Shown here in pieces: positions 32,514-43,010 of a stretch of 64,000 bases of DNA. The position numbers and the translations under genes were made by a program. Source of the stretch: Euglena gracilis (Eukaryota; Euglenida; Euglenophyceae; Euglenales). Position 1 is the stretch's first letter. Every line of letters begins with the position of its first letter. Under the pieces are notes generated by a model. That model was given only the letters and a program-made list of their open reading frames with translations. It made no database searches and had not been told where the DNA came from. The stretch covers positions 35,573,703 through 35,637,702 of the forward strand of contig CP154954.1 in the NCBI GenBank assembly GCA_039621445.1, in the 5' to 3' direction.

Positions 32514-32732
32514 AACACCCCCCCCCAAATAACACACCCCGGTGTGTTATTTGGGCACCCAGAACGGGGCCCCAGGGGGGTGGGTGTTAGGGGGGGGGGT
32601 TGTATTGTACATGGAAAACCAAAGGGAAAACAGGGGGGGGTGTTATTGGGGCGCTTGAAAGCGGACCCCGAGGGGGGGTGTGTTATTTGGGGGGGGTGTG
32701 TTATTTGGGGGGTGTGTTATTTGGGGGGGGTT
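32514..32732 (+). mobile_element. 219-bp MITE with TA target duplication, inserted in E2
   Basis: The insertion is flanked by TA at 32,512-32,513 and 32,733-32,734. E1 has the empty site, a single TA at 3,105-3,106 in TTCGTACAAAG. Ends are inverted: AACACCCCC...AAATAACACACC on the left, GGTGTGTTATTT...GGGGTT on the right. TGTGTTATTTGGG words recur inside, and a perfect inverted pair around CCGG lies at about 32,525-32,555. TA duplication and short length fit a Tc1/mariner-type MITE. No coding capacity. Confidence 0.88.
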
Positions 32733-32931
32733 TACAAAGAGGATGTGGTTGATTATTGTGCAGCCAAGGGGATTCCGTTGGAGGTGGTGGGACTTCTCCG
32801 CCCCGGGAAGAGGGGGGGGCGGGGACGGGGTCAATAAGGGTGGGGGGTAGGAGGTGGAGGCGAGGGGACGGCGGGTGCGGGGATTGTGGTGGTGACGGAG
32901 GACACGCACATCCTTCGCTCTTGTGCGTAGG

Positions 32932-33456
32932 ATGCAGCGCTACGTGCCCCGTCGCCCCTACGTCCCTGGACCTCTTCCCGTCGTCCCTCCGCCGCCATCG
33001 GCCGCCGAGGCGGAGGCCGCCCTCCTCACCCTCTTGCCCGCCCCCAAGCGCCCCCGCCTGGACACCCCCGTGGAACCTCCCCAGCCAGCCGACTCCCCCC
33101 GACCACCGTCCCCCACACGCCCGGAGGACCTCCGCTCCCTGCTGGCCTACCTCGAGAGGCTGGCGGCGGAGGTGGAGCACCTCCGGAGCGTGGTGGGGCG
33201 GTTGGTGGGCGAGGGAGCACCGCAGCGGGTGGATGCGGGGGTGCAGGCGGAGGCGCCTGGCGAAGGGGACGACCAGGGGAGCGAGGAGGAGGCAAGCGAG
33301 TCGTGGTCGTTGGACCTCCTCGCCGCGGCTGCCACGGCCGGGGACCCCGAGGCCGAGGACGCCGAAGGGGACCAGGTCGGGGAGCCCGGCGGGGTGCTCC
33401 AACTGCTCCTAGCGGAGTCCGAGCCCTTGTGGCCCGGCTGCGATGAGGACCCCTAA
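32932..33456 (+). CDS. E2 accessory ORF: leucine-zipper protein (copy of 3,304-3,828)
   Basis: 174 residues from ATG 32932 to TAA 33454-33456. Same layout as in E1: Pro/Arg-rich start, PKRPRL, zipper Leu at 70/77/84/91, acidic tail. I count eight base differences from E1, of which six change an amino acid (for example G76R in the zipper and F to S in the tail). The frame stayed open in both copies although pol did not, but the substitutions show no excess of silent changes. Function unknown. Confidence 0.68.
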   Translation: MQRYVPRRPYVPGPLPVVPPPPSAAEAEAALLTLLPAPKRPRLDTPVEPPQPADSPRPPSPTRPEDLRSLLAYLERLAAEVEHLRSVVGRLVGEGAPQRVDAGVQAEAPGEGDDQGSEEEASESWSLDLLAAAATAGDPEAEDAEGDQVGEPGGVLQLLLAESEPLWPGCDEDP

Positions 33457-34425
33457 GCCCCCCCCGTCGACGCAGACGTAGCCTGGGCCGGCTTACCTGT
33501 AGAGGCTAGCCCACCGGGGGGGGGGGAAATGGGGTTGGTGCGGAAAACCTTGGAGGGACCGAGCTTATTTCCTTTGTTTGTTGTTGTTGTTGTGTTTCGC
33601 AGGTTCAATCTCAATTTAAATTTCAGCGAAGTCAACCCCACAGTGCCCCTTGGCTACGGGCGAGGGGGCCAGGAGGGGCGACGGGACGCCCGGGTGGGGC
33701 GAGGAGGTCACAGGAGCACACCGGGGGGGGTCCCAATGGTTGAGGGGGCCCACAGCCCCCCCAAGGCTGGCCTCGCCCACCACCCGCGGCCCACATAGCG
33801 CCCCGAGGGGCAAGCGCCCCGCGAGATGAGGCGCCCCACGCACCGCACGTGCACCACACCGCACGGTGCGGCGCCCGAGGGGCCCACAGGGGGTCCACAG
33901 GCGACTGCGGGCCCGAGGGCCCACAGGGCCACGGAGGCCCAACGGGTGCCTCGAGCCCCCGGGTGTGCATTATTGTTTTTCCTTTTTTTTGAGCCCTTCA
34001 AGTGTTCGGTCGATCTCCATTTCATTTTCGTGTTGCGTTGTCATTAGGCGGTGGGGGTGCCCCGTGGCCAAGTTGGCTCCGGGGGGGGCACCTGCCCATT
34101 TTGTTCAATTTTTGATGGTTGGCCACACCCCTCTTCGGCCCACCGTGCCGAGGGAGGGGGGGGCGCCTGCAAATTCTTCCCGATTTTGACGGTTGACTAC
34201 CCCCCACATCGGCCCACCGCGCCGAAGGAGGGGGGGGGGGCGCCTGCCAGTTTTTGACCGACCTTTTTTGCGGTTGTCCACACCCCTCCTCGGCCCACCA
34301 TGCCGGGGGAGGGGGGGGGGCGCCTGTCGCTTTTCCACCAATTTAAGAAAAATACACCCCGTCGGCCAATTTTTGAAGCTAACCACGCCGGGGGGGGGGG
34401 GCAAGCGCCAACCCCCCTCCACAGC
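33457..34425 (+). other. E2 3' region, non-coding GC-rich part
   Basis: Counterpart of 3,829-4,797. It has the same pyrimidine stretch (about 33,572-33,600) and the same degenerate 75-85-bp repeats at about 34,077-34,410, differing mainly in G-run length. No gene seen. Confidence 0.68.
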
Positions 34426-34836
34426 GTGTGAGTGGCCTTGCTGCACAGCAACTTTTGGCATGCCAGCCTGTTGCATTACAACATTTGGCATTACAGATTG
34501 GTGAATTAAGGATTTCCAGCAGAGAAGTTCCTAATTCATTTTTCTGGTAGGGCAAATCCCATGACTTGTTTGCGTGGCGCTGTGGACTGGACTTGAAGGA
34601 GTGTTCTGCTGTATTTGTGCATTTGGCTTATGCTGCGCGCCAAGGGGAAGAAGAATTGGGAAATTCCCCCTGGGATTGGGTGTCCCAAGTGCCTGGCAAA
34701 TTCAAAGGGGAGATTATGCAAAGTCTGCTGGGTGTGCAAGTTCTGTGTTCTGAAGGTTGAAGAATGCCAGTGTTGCGGAAGCTGCCATCTGCATGCCAGC
34801 AATTGCCATTGTGGGCATGGTGCCCGGATCTTTCAC
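34426..34836 (+). repeat. 411-bp direct duplication inside E2, copy a
   Basis: Counterpart of 4,798-5,208; repeated at 35,708-36,118 at the same 1,282-bp spacing as in E1. Confidence 0.9.
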
Positions 34837-35097
34837 AAACAAGTCAGTCCAGCCTGTACAAACAAGTTCTCTGCCCAAGATGCTCAGAAAGTGCATGATC
34901 TGGGCAGTCATGCTGAAGATTGCAATGCCAGATTTGGTCATGGGAAGGTTTCGGACAGAAGTGTTGAAGACAATTTTGGACATGGAGATTCCAAATTCAG
35001 ACATGCAATCGAGATGTGCGACAAGGGGGTGCAGACAGAAGGAAAAGCCAGAACAAGGGGAAGAAGAGAGAGGAGGAAGAAAGTGAAGGGGAAGTAA
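34630..35097 (+). CDS. Cysteine-rich, probable metal-binding ORF in the E2 3' region
   Basis: 155 residues from ATG 34630, identical in protein sequence to 5,002-5,469 in E1. The CPKC / CKVCWVCKFC / CQCCGSC / CHCGH cluster, the GHG words and the basic tail are all present. AATAAA is at about 35,191. Complete identity contrasts with the damaged pol around it; the whole 3' block is also highly alike at DNA level, so recent gene conversion could explain it as well as selection. Confidence 0.5.
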   Translation: MLRAKGKKNWEIPPGIGCPKCLANSKGRLCKVCWVCKFCVLKVEECQCCGSCHLHASNCHCGHGARIFHKQVSPACTNKFSAQDAQKVHDLGSHAEDCNARFGHGKVSDRSVEDNFGHGDSKFRHAIEMCDKGVQTEGKARTRGRRERRKKVKGK

Positions 35098-35707
35098 TGG
35101 CAAGCTGGACAGGTCAGATTCGAGGTATTTGGCTGATGTTTGTGGCATGCCGCGTGCTGTGTCTGTGGCCAATTCTGGGGCAGTAAACCCAATAAATTAC
35201 ACATGTCTGTGGGAGATGGCCGCTGATGGCATGTGGCCATGCCGCGGTGGGTGTTTGCTGGGTGGAAATCTCATTAAATGGCTCGACGGTGGGTTGTGGT
35301 GAGCCGCGGTTGACCAAATTAACTAGAATTTAAATGCCCCAGTTTGCCCATTTCACCCCCTGCTTGGGACCCCACCCACCTCTGGGCCATTTTGGGTGGA
35401 AGGGTAGGTTTCCAGCCATGATGGTCCAAGGGGCATCTTTGGGATGTCTTCCCCTGAAAAAGAAGAGGTCATCATGGGAGGAGGTTCCAAGGGGGTGTGG
35501 GTGCCCTTCCTCTGCAGCCTGCCTGTGTGTTTGCTGTAGGAGTGTCCACCTGGGGGAGATTTGCCCCAAGACAGGTGCAACACTTCGAACCGTATTTAAA
35601 ATTCCTATTTTTCATTTTACGGGTTTGACTGCAACCAAGGCCACTTTTTAATTTTTTGACTCGCTTTGTTGGGAGTTGGACCCAGCAAAGCTCGCCCGGA
35701 GAGGGGA
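35098..35707 (+). other. E2 3' region between the duplicated blocks
   Basis: Counterpart of 5,470-6,079 with a few substitutions. Contains the AATAAA near 35,191. No gene seen. Confidence 0.6.
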
Positions 35708-36118
35708 GTGTGAGTGGCCTTGCTGCACAGCAACTTTTGGCATGCCAGCCTGTGGCATTACAACATTTGGCATTACAGATTGGTGAATTAAGGATTTCCA
35801 GCAGAGAAGTTCATAATTCATGGTTCTGGTAGGGCAAATCCCATGACTTGTTTGTGTGGCGCTGTGGACTGGACTTGAAGGAGTGTTCTGCTGTATTTGC
35901 GCATTTGGCTTATGCTGCGCGCCAAGGGGAAGAAGAATTGGGAAATTCCCCCTGGGATTGGGTGTCCCAAGTGCCTGGCAAATTCAAAGGGGAGATTATG
36001 CAAAGTCTGCTGGGTGTGCAAGTTCTGTGTTCTGAAGGTTGAAGAATGCCAGTGTTGCGGAAGCTGCCATCTGCATGCCAGCAATTGCCATTGTGGGCAT
36101 GCTGCCCGGATCTTTCAA
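35708..36118 (+). pseudogene. Duplication copy b with truncated cysteine-rich ORF (E2)
   Basis: Counterpart of 6,080-6,490. The frame starts at ATG 35912, keeps the Cys/His cluster and loses homology after ARIF at the G-run. Confidence 0.7.
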
Positions 36119-36617
36119 CCGGAGAGAGCGGGGGGGGGGGGGCAGCGCCCCCGGCTCTCAAGAGGACGGGCCCCAGCCAAGGCGGCCCGGCTCACAACGC
36201 GGGGGAGGGGCAGCCCCGACCCCCTCCACGGGGGGGGGGCAGCCCCCTCCTCCAAGGAACGGGCCCCACCCAAGGCGCCTCCCCGGCGCCCCCTCCAGCA
36301 CGCACCCCTGCCAAGCCCCCGGGGGCCTTTGGCCCCGGGATACCGGGCAAGGCGGGGGGCCCCTGCTGGGTTGGTCAAATGTTCCCTTCCGAACATGCAG
36401 GAGTTTTCCACCCCTGGCCAAGCGGGGCCTGGGGGGGGAATCACAATTACACATTGGCATCGAGTGTTTCGGGGGGGGGGCAGTCCGCCCCTACCCATGG
36501 GCCAAGAAGGCTCACGGGACCGGAAAATTTTCAGAGGCGGGAAAGCAAAAGGGAGGGGGGGGGCTGCACCTCGGACCTGCAAAGGAGTCGAATTTAAATT
36601 GCACGGCAATTTTTTTT
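36119..36617 (+). other. E2 3' region before the polypurine tract
   Basis: G/C homopolymer sequence, counterpart of 6,491-6,938, with about 45 extra bases near 36,413-36,465 (CCTGGCCAAGCGGGGCCTGG and onward) absent from E1. No gene seen. Confidence 0.6.
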
Positions 36618-36627
36618 AGGAGGGGAG
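36618..36627 (+). promoter_or_regulatory. Polypurine tract of E2
   Basis: AGGAGGGGAG immediately before the 3' LTR, identical to E1 6,939-6,948. Confidence 0.85.
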
Positions 36628-37316
36628 TGTGCGCGGTCCGAGGGTGCCCGCCCCAAGGAGAGGTCCCAAGGGGGCCCAAAGGGGCCCCGAAGGGCCGCAA
36701 GGGGGCTCCAAGGCCCCCAAGGGCCTTTTGAGGTCCCACTGGTCCCCAAAGGGGCCCCACAGCCCATTTTGAGCAAGCCAAGGGAAGGTAAAGGAGGGGG
36801 CAGTTTGAGGGGGCCAACAGGCAACCCCCAAGGGGATGCGCAAGCCCTGCAGGGCTTTGCGCAAGCATGCGCACCCCCTTGGTGGGCGCTTAGGATGGCA
36901 CAATTCATTAAGAATTGCGCAAAGTATACCAAGTAGCCCCCCAGCTGTAGCCCCCCTCCAATTGCACATTTTCTGCACAGGGCCCTGTTTACACTCTGTT
37001 CACATACTGTGCCTCTGTTCATTGTTTGGCATTCAATTGTGTTTTTGCATTTGGCAGTCAACAAACAATCAAACAAGTTCAAGCAAACAAGTCCAAGGCA
37101 TTGACCAGATTATTCAATCAAGTTCAATTGAGTGGACCCCAAAAGTATGTATTTTTCCAATTCTGCAGCTTCACCTACACTAACACCAACCCCTAACCCA
37201 CTTTTTCACCAAGCGGAAAGCCCTGTGGGCCCGACGGGCTCAAATTTTAACGATCCAACGCGGGTTGCGCCACCAGGGGTCTCTTCACAGGGACCTCAGG
37301 AGGGGCAACCCCAACA
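36628..37316 (+). repeat. E2 3' LTR (689 bp)
   Basis: TGTGCGCGG to CCCCAACA. Same length as the 5' LTR, with about 26 differences counted by eye. Its first ~330 bp are closer to the E1 LTR than to its own 5' LTR (for example GAGGGTGCCCGCCCC and GGATGGCACAATTC are shared with E1). The TGCGCAA palindrome is at 36,837-36,863. Confidence 0.93.
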
Positions 37317-37328
37317 TGGTAGCAGAGC
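37317..37328 (+). promoter_or_regulatory. Second PBS-like site after the E2 3' LTR
   Basis: TGGTAGCAGAGC follows the LTR end directly, one base from the plant-type TGGTATCAGAGC. A primer site is expected after a 5' LTR, not a 3' LTR. Satellite sequence (CAATTTGGTCC) resumes a few bases later. Confidence 0.7.
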
Positions 37329-40300
37329 CCAACACAATTTGGTCCTTTTTTCATGGTAACCCGGGCTGACCTGGTAAATGTCCCCCGGAATGGTCGAATG
37401 CACCCATCTAAATCTGCTCATTTCTTGCAAACAACATTCCCGCTGCATGTTTTTCTTACCATTAAACCACGACAATCATGAAACCAACGGGTCCCCTGAC
37501 TTTGGAGGCCTCCTGGAACACGCATTCGGTAACTCGGAGTAAGACCCAATTTTGTCCATTTTTACATGGTAACCTGGGCTGACCTGGTAAATGTCCCCCG
37601 GAATGGTCGAATGCACCCGTCTAAATCTGCTCATTTCTTGCAACCAACCTTCCGGCTGCATGTTTTTCTTCCCATTAAACCACGACAATCATGAAACCAA
37701 CGGGTCCCCTGTCTTTGGAGGCCTCCTGGAACACGCATTCGGTAACTCGGAGTAAGGCCCAATTTGGTCCATTTTTACATGGTAACCTGGGCTGACCTGG
37801 TAAATGTCCCCCGGAATGGTCGAATGCACCCATCTAAATGTGCTCATTTCTGGCAACCAACATTCCCGCTGCATGTTTTTCTTACCATTAAACCACGACA
37901 ATCATGAAAGCAACGGGTCCCCTGACTTTGGAGGCCTCCTGGAACACCCATTCGGTAACTCGGAGTAAGGCCCAATTTGGTCCATTTTTACATGGTAACC
38001 TGGGCTGAACTGGTAAATGTACCCCGGAATTGTCGAATGCACCCATCTAAATGTGCTCATTTCTTGCAACCAACGTTACGGCTGCATGTTTTTCTTACCA
38101 TTAAACCACGACAATCATGAAACCAACGGGTCCCGTGACTTTGGAGGCCTCCTGGAACACCCATTCGGTTACTCGGAGTAAGGCCCAATTTGGTCCATTT
38201 TTACATGGTAACCTGGGCTGACCTGGTAAATGTCCCCCGGAATGGTCGAATGCACCCATCTAAATCTTCTCATTTCTTGCAACCAACCTTCCCGCTGCAT
38301 GTTTTTCTTACCATTAAACCACGACAATCATGAAACCAACGGGTCCCCTGACTTTGGAGGGCTCCTGGAACACCCATTCGGTAACTCGGAGTAAGGCCCA
38401 ATTTGGTCCATTTTTACATGGTAACCTGGGCTGACCTGGTAAATGTCCCCCGGAATGGTCGAATGCACCCATCTAAATGAGCTCATTTCTTGCAACCAAC
38501 CTTCCCGCTGCATATTTTTCTTGACATTGAACCACGACAATCATGAAACCAACGAGTGCCCTGACCTTGGAGGCCTCCTGGAACACCCATTCGGTTACTC
38601 GGAGTAAGGCCCAATTGGGTCCATTTTTACATGGTAACCTGGGCTGACCTGGTAAATGTCCCCCGGAATGGTCGAATGCACCCATCTAAATGTGCTCATT
38701 TCTTGCAACCAACCTTCCGGCTGCATGTTTTTCTTACCATTAAACCACGACAATCATGAAACCAACGGGTCCCCTGACTTTGGAGGCCTCCTGGAACACC
38801 CATTCGGTTACTCGGAGTAAGGCCCAATTTGGTCCATTTTTACATGGTAACCTGGGCTGACCTGGTAAATCTTCCCCGGAATGGTCGAATGCACCCATCT
38901 AAATCTGCTCATTTCTTGAAACCAACATTCCGGCTGCATGTTTTTCTTACCATTAAACCACGACAATCATGAAACCAACGGGTCCCCTGACTTTGGAGGC
39001 CTCCTGGAACACCCATTCGGTAACTCGGAGTAAGGCCCAATTTGGTCCATTTTTACATGGTAACCTGGGCTGACCTGGTAAATGTCCCCCGGAATGGTCG
39101 AATGCACCCATCTAAATCTGCTCATTTCTTGCAACCAACATTCCGGCTGCATGTTTTTCTTACCATTAAACCACAACAATCATGAAACCAACGGGTCCCC
39201 TGACTTTGGAGGCCTCCTGGAACACCCATTCGGTAACTCGGAGTAAGGCCCAATTTGGTCCATTTTTACATGGTAACCTGGGCTGACCTGGTAAATGTCC
39301 CCCGGAATGGTCGAATGCACCCATCTAAATCTGCTCATTTCTTGCAACCAACATTCCGGCTGCATGTTTTTCTTACCATTAAACCACGACAATCATGAAA
39401 CCAACGGGTCCCCTGACTTTGGAGGCCTCCTGGAACACCCATTCGGTAACTCGGAGTAAGGCCCAATTTGGTCCATTTTTACATGGTAACCTGGGCTGAC
39501 CTGGTAAATGTCCCCCGGAATGGTCGAATGCACCCATCTAAATGTGCTCATTTCTTGCAACCAACATTTCCGCTGCATGTTTTTCTTACCATTAAACCAC
39601 GACAATCATGAAACCAACGGGTCCCCTGACTTTGGAGGCCTCCTGGAACACCCATTCGGTAACTCGGAGTAAGGCCCAATTTGGTCCATTTTTACATGGT
39701 AACCTGGGCTGACCTGGTAAATGTCCCCCGGAATGGTCGAATGCACCCATCTAAATCTGCTCATTTCTTGCAACCAACATTCCGGCTGCATGTTTTCTTA
39801 CCATTAAACCACGACAATCATGAAACCAACGGGTCCCCTGACTTTGGAGGCCTCCTGGAACACCCATTCGGTAACTCGGAGTAAGGCCCAATTTGGTCCA
39901 TTTTTACATGGTAACCTGGGCTGACCTGGAAAATGTCCCCCGGAATGGTCGAATGCACCCATCTAAATCTGCTCATTTCTTGCAACCAACATTCCCGCTG
40001 CATGTTTTTCTTACCATTAAACCACGACAATCATGAAACCAACGGGTCCCCTGACTTTGGAGGCCTCCTGGAACACCCATTCGGTTACTCGGAGTAAGGC
40101 CCAATTTGGTCCATTTTTACATGGTAACCTGGGCTGACCTGGTAAATGTCCCCCGGAATGGTCGAATGCACCCATCTAAATCTGCTCATTTCTTGCAACC
40201 AACATTCCGGCTGCATGTTTTTCTTACCATCAATCCACGACAATCATGAAACCAACGGGCCCCCTGACTTTGGAGGCCTCCTGGAACACCCATTCGGTTA

Positions 40301-42880
40301 CTCGGAGTAAGGCCCAATTTGGTCCATTTTTACATGGTAACCTGGGCTGACCTGGTAAATGTCCCCCGGAATGGTCGAATGCACCCATCTAAATCTGCTC
40401 ATTTCTTGCAACCAACATTCCGGCTGCATGCTTTTCTTACCATTAAACCACGACAATCATGAAAGCAACGTGTCCCCTGACTTTGGAGGCCTCCTGGAAC
40501 ACCCATTCGGTTACTCGGAGTAAGGCCCAATTTGGTCCATTTTTACATGGTAACCTGGGCTGACCTGGTAAATGTCCCCCGGAATGGTCGAATGCACCCA
40601 TCTAAATCTGCTCATTTCTTGCAACCAACCTTCCGGCTGCATGTTTTTCTTACCATTAAACCACGACAATCATGAAACCAACGGGTCCCCTGACTTTGGA
40701 GGCCTCCTGGAACACCCATTCGGTAACTCGGAGTAAGGCCCAATTTGGTCCATTTTTACATGGTAACCTGGGCTGACCTGGTAAATGTCCCCCGGAATGG
40801 TCGAATGCACCCATCTAAATCTGCTCAATTCTTGCAACCAGCATTCTCGATGCATGTTTTTCTTACCATTAAACCACGACAATCATGAAACCAACGGGTC
40901 CCCTGACTTTGGAGGGCTCCTGGAACGCCCATTCGGTTACTCGGAGTAAGGCCCAATTTGGTCCATTTTTACATGGTAACCTGGGCTGACCTGGTAAATG
41001 TCCCCCGGAATGGTCGAATGCACCCATCTAAATCTGCTCATTTCTTGCAACCAACATTCCCGCTGCATGTTTTCTTACCATTAAACCACGACAATCATGA
41101 AACCAACGGGTCCCCTGACTTTGGAGGCCTCCTGGAACACCCATTCGGTAACTCGGAGTAAGGCCCAATTTGGTCCATTTTTACATGGTAACCTGGGCTG
41201 ACCTGGTAAATGTCCCCCGGAATGGTCGAATGCACCCATCTAAATCTGCTCATTTCTTGCAACCAACATTCCCGCTGCATGTTTTCTTACCATTAAACCA
41301 CGACAATCATGAAACCAACGGGTCCCCTGACTTTGGAGGCCTCCTGGAACACCCATTCGGTTACTCGGAGTAAGGCCCAATTTGGTCCATTTTTACATGG
41401 TAACCTGGGCTGACCTGGTAAATGTCCCCCGGAATGGTCGAATGCACCCATCTAAATCTGCTCATTTCTTGCAACCAACATTCCCGCTGCATGTTTTTCT
41501 TACCATTAAACCACGACAATCATGAAACCAACGGGTCCCCTGACTTTGGAGGCCTCCTGGAACACCCATTCGGTTACTCGGAGTAAGGCCCAATTTGGTC
41601 CATTTTTACATGGTAACCTGGGCTGACCTGGTAAATGTCCCCCGGAATGGTCGAATGCACCCATCTAAATCTGCTCATTTCTTGCAACCAACATTCCCGC
41701 TGCATGTTTTCTTACCATTAAACCACGACAATCATGAAACCAACGGGTCCCCTGACTTTGGAGGCCTCCTGGAACACCCATTCGGTTACTCGGAGTAAGG
41801 CCCAATTTGGTCCATTTTTACATGGTAACCTGGGCTGACCTGGTAAATGTCCCCCGGAATGGTCGAATGCACCCATCTAAATCTGCTCATTTCTTGCAAC
41901 CAACCTTCCGCTGCATGTTTTTCTTACCATTAAACCACGACAATCATGAAACCAACGGGTCCCCTGACTTTGGAGGCCTCCTGGAACACCCATTCGGTTA
42001 CTCGGAGTAAGGCCCAATTTGGTCCATTTTTACATGGTAACCTGGGCTGACCTGGTAAATGTCCCCCGGAATGGTCGAATGCACCCATCTAAATTTGGTT
42101 ATTTTTTGGAACCAACCTTCCGGGCTGCATGTTTTCTTACCATTAAACCACGACAATCATGAAACCAACGGGTCCCCTGACTTTGGAGGCCTCCTGGAAC
42201 ACCCATTCGGTTACTCGGAGTAAGGCCCAATTTGGTCCATTTTTACATGGTAACCTGGGCTGACCTGGTAAATGTCCCCCGGAATGGTCGAATGCACCCA
42301 TCTAAATCTGCTCATTTCTTGCAACCAACATTCCCGCTGCATGTTTTCTTACCATTAAACCACGACAATCATGAAACCAACGGGTCCCCTGACTTTGGAG
42401 GCCTCCTGGAACACCCATTCGGTTACTCGGAGTAAGGCCCAATTTGGTCCATTTTTACATGGTAACCTGGGCTGACCTGGTAAATGTCCCCCGGAATGGT
42501 CGAATGCACCCATCTAAATCTGCTCATTTCTTGCAACCAACCTTCCCGCTGCATGTTTTTCTTACCATTAAACCACGACAATCATGAAACCAACGGGTCC
42601 CCTGACTTTGGAGGCCTCCTGGAACACCCATTCGGTTACTCGGAGTAAGGCCCAATTTGGTCCATTTTTACATGGTAACCTGGGCTGACCTGGTAAATGT
42701 CCCCCGGAATGGTCGAATGCACCCATCTAAATCTGCTCATTTCTTGCAACCAACATTCCGCTGCATGCTTTTCTTACCATTAAACCACGACAATCATGAA
42801 ACCAACGGGTCCCCTGACTTTGGAGGCCTCCTGGAACACCCATTCGGTTACTCGGAGTAATGCCCAATTTGGTCCATTTT
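37329..42880 (+). repeat. Satellite array 2, ~213-bp monomer, about 26 copies
   Basis: Same monomer and orientation as array 1. The first five or six monomers are more diverged (for example ACGCATTCGG, CCGTGACTTTGG, GAGGGCTCC) and the later ones are close to consensus. It ends abruptly within ...TTTTTAC at 42,880, where unrelated GC-rich sequence starts. Confidence 0.97.
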
Positions 42881-43010
42881 TACGCGCCTTCGGCGCCGGG
42901 TCACTTTCGTGGTTTTTTTGCCGACCTGCGTGCGCGCGCGTGTGTGTGTGTCGGTTTGTGAGGCATTCTGCCACACTTGAAAAAAAAATGCAGACAACTG
43001 TGGTAAAATG
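42881..43010 (+). repeat. GC hairpin word and TG/CG dinucleotide repeat beside the array edge
   Basis: Starts with GCGCCTTCGGCGCCGGGTCA, a short hairpin, then GTGGTTTTTTTGCCGACC and a run of GC/TG dinucleotides (42,928-42,951). A related word with GTGGTTTTTTGCCGACC is at 51,050-51,090. Confidence 0.6.

Larger units (their letters stand above)
21869..37316 (+). mobile_element. Ty3/Gypsy chromodomain LTR retrotransposon, full-length copy E2 with methyltransferase domains
   Basis: A 15.4-kb element bounded by two 689-bp LTRs (TG...CA) that differ at about 26 positions by my count, so it is not a recent insertion. PBS and polypurine tract are in place. Internal order: Gag, CCHC knuckles, Dam-like domain, C5 methyltransferase, retropepsin, RT, RNase H, integrase, chromodomain remnant, accessory ORF, 3' region. 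Satellite flanks both sides. The six bases before the LTR (GGTAAT) and those after it (TGGTAG) share GGTA but are not an exact target duplication at the LTR ends. Broken by stops, frame changes, a dead RT residue and a MITE. Confidence 0.95.
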
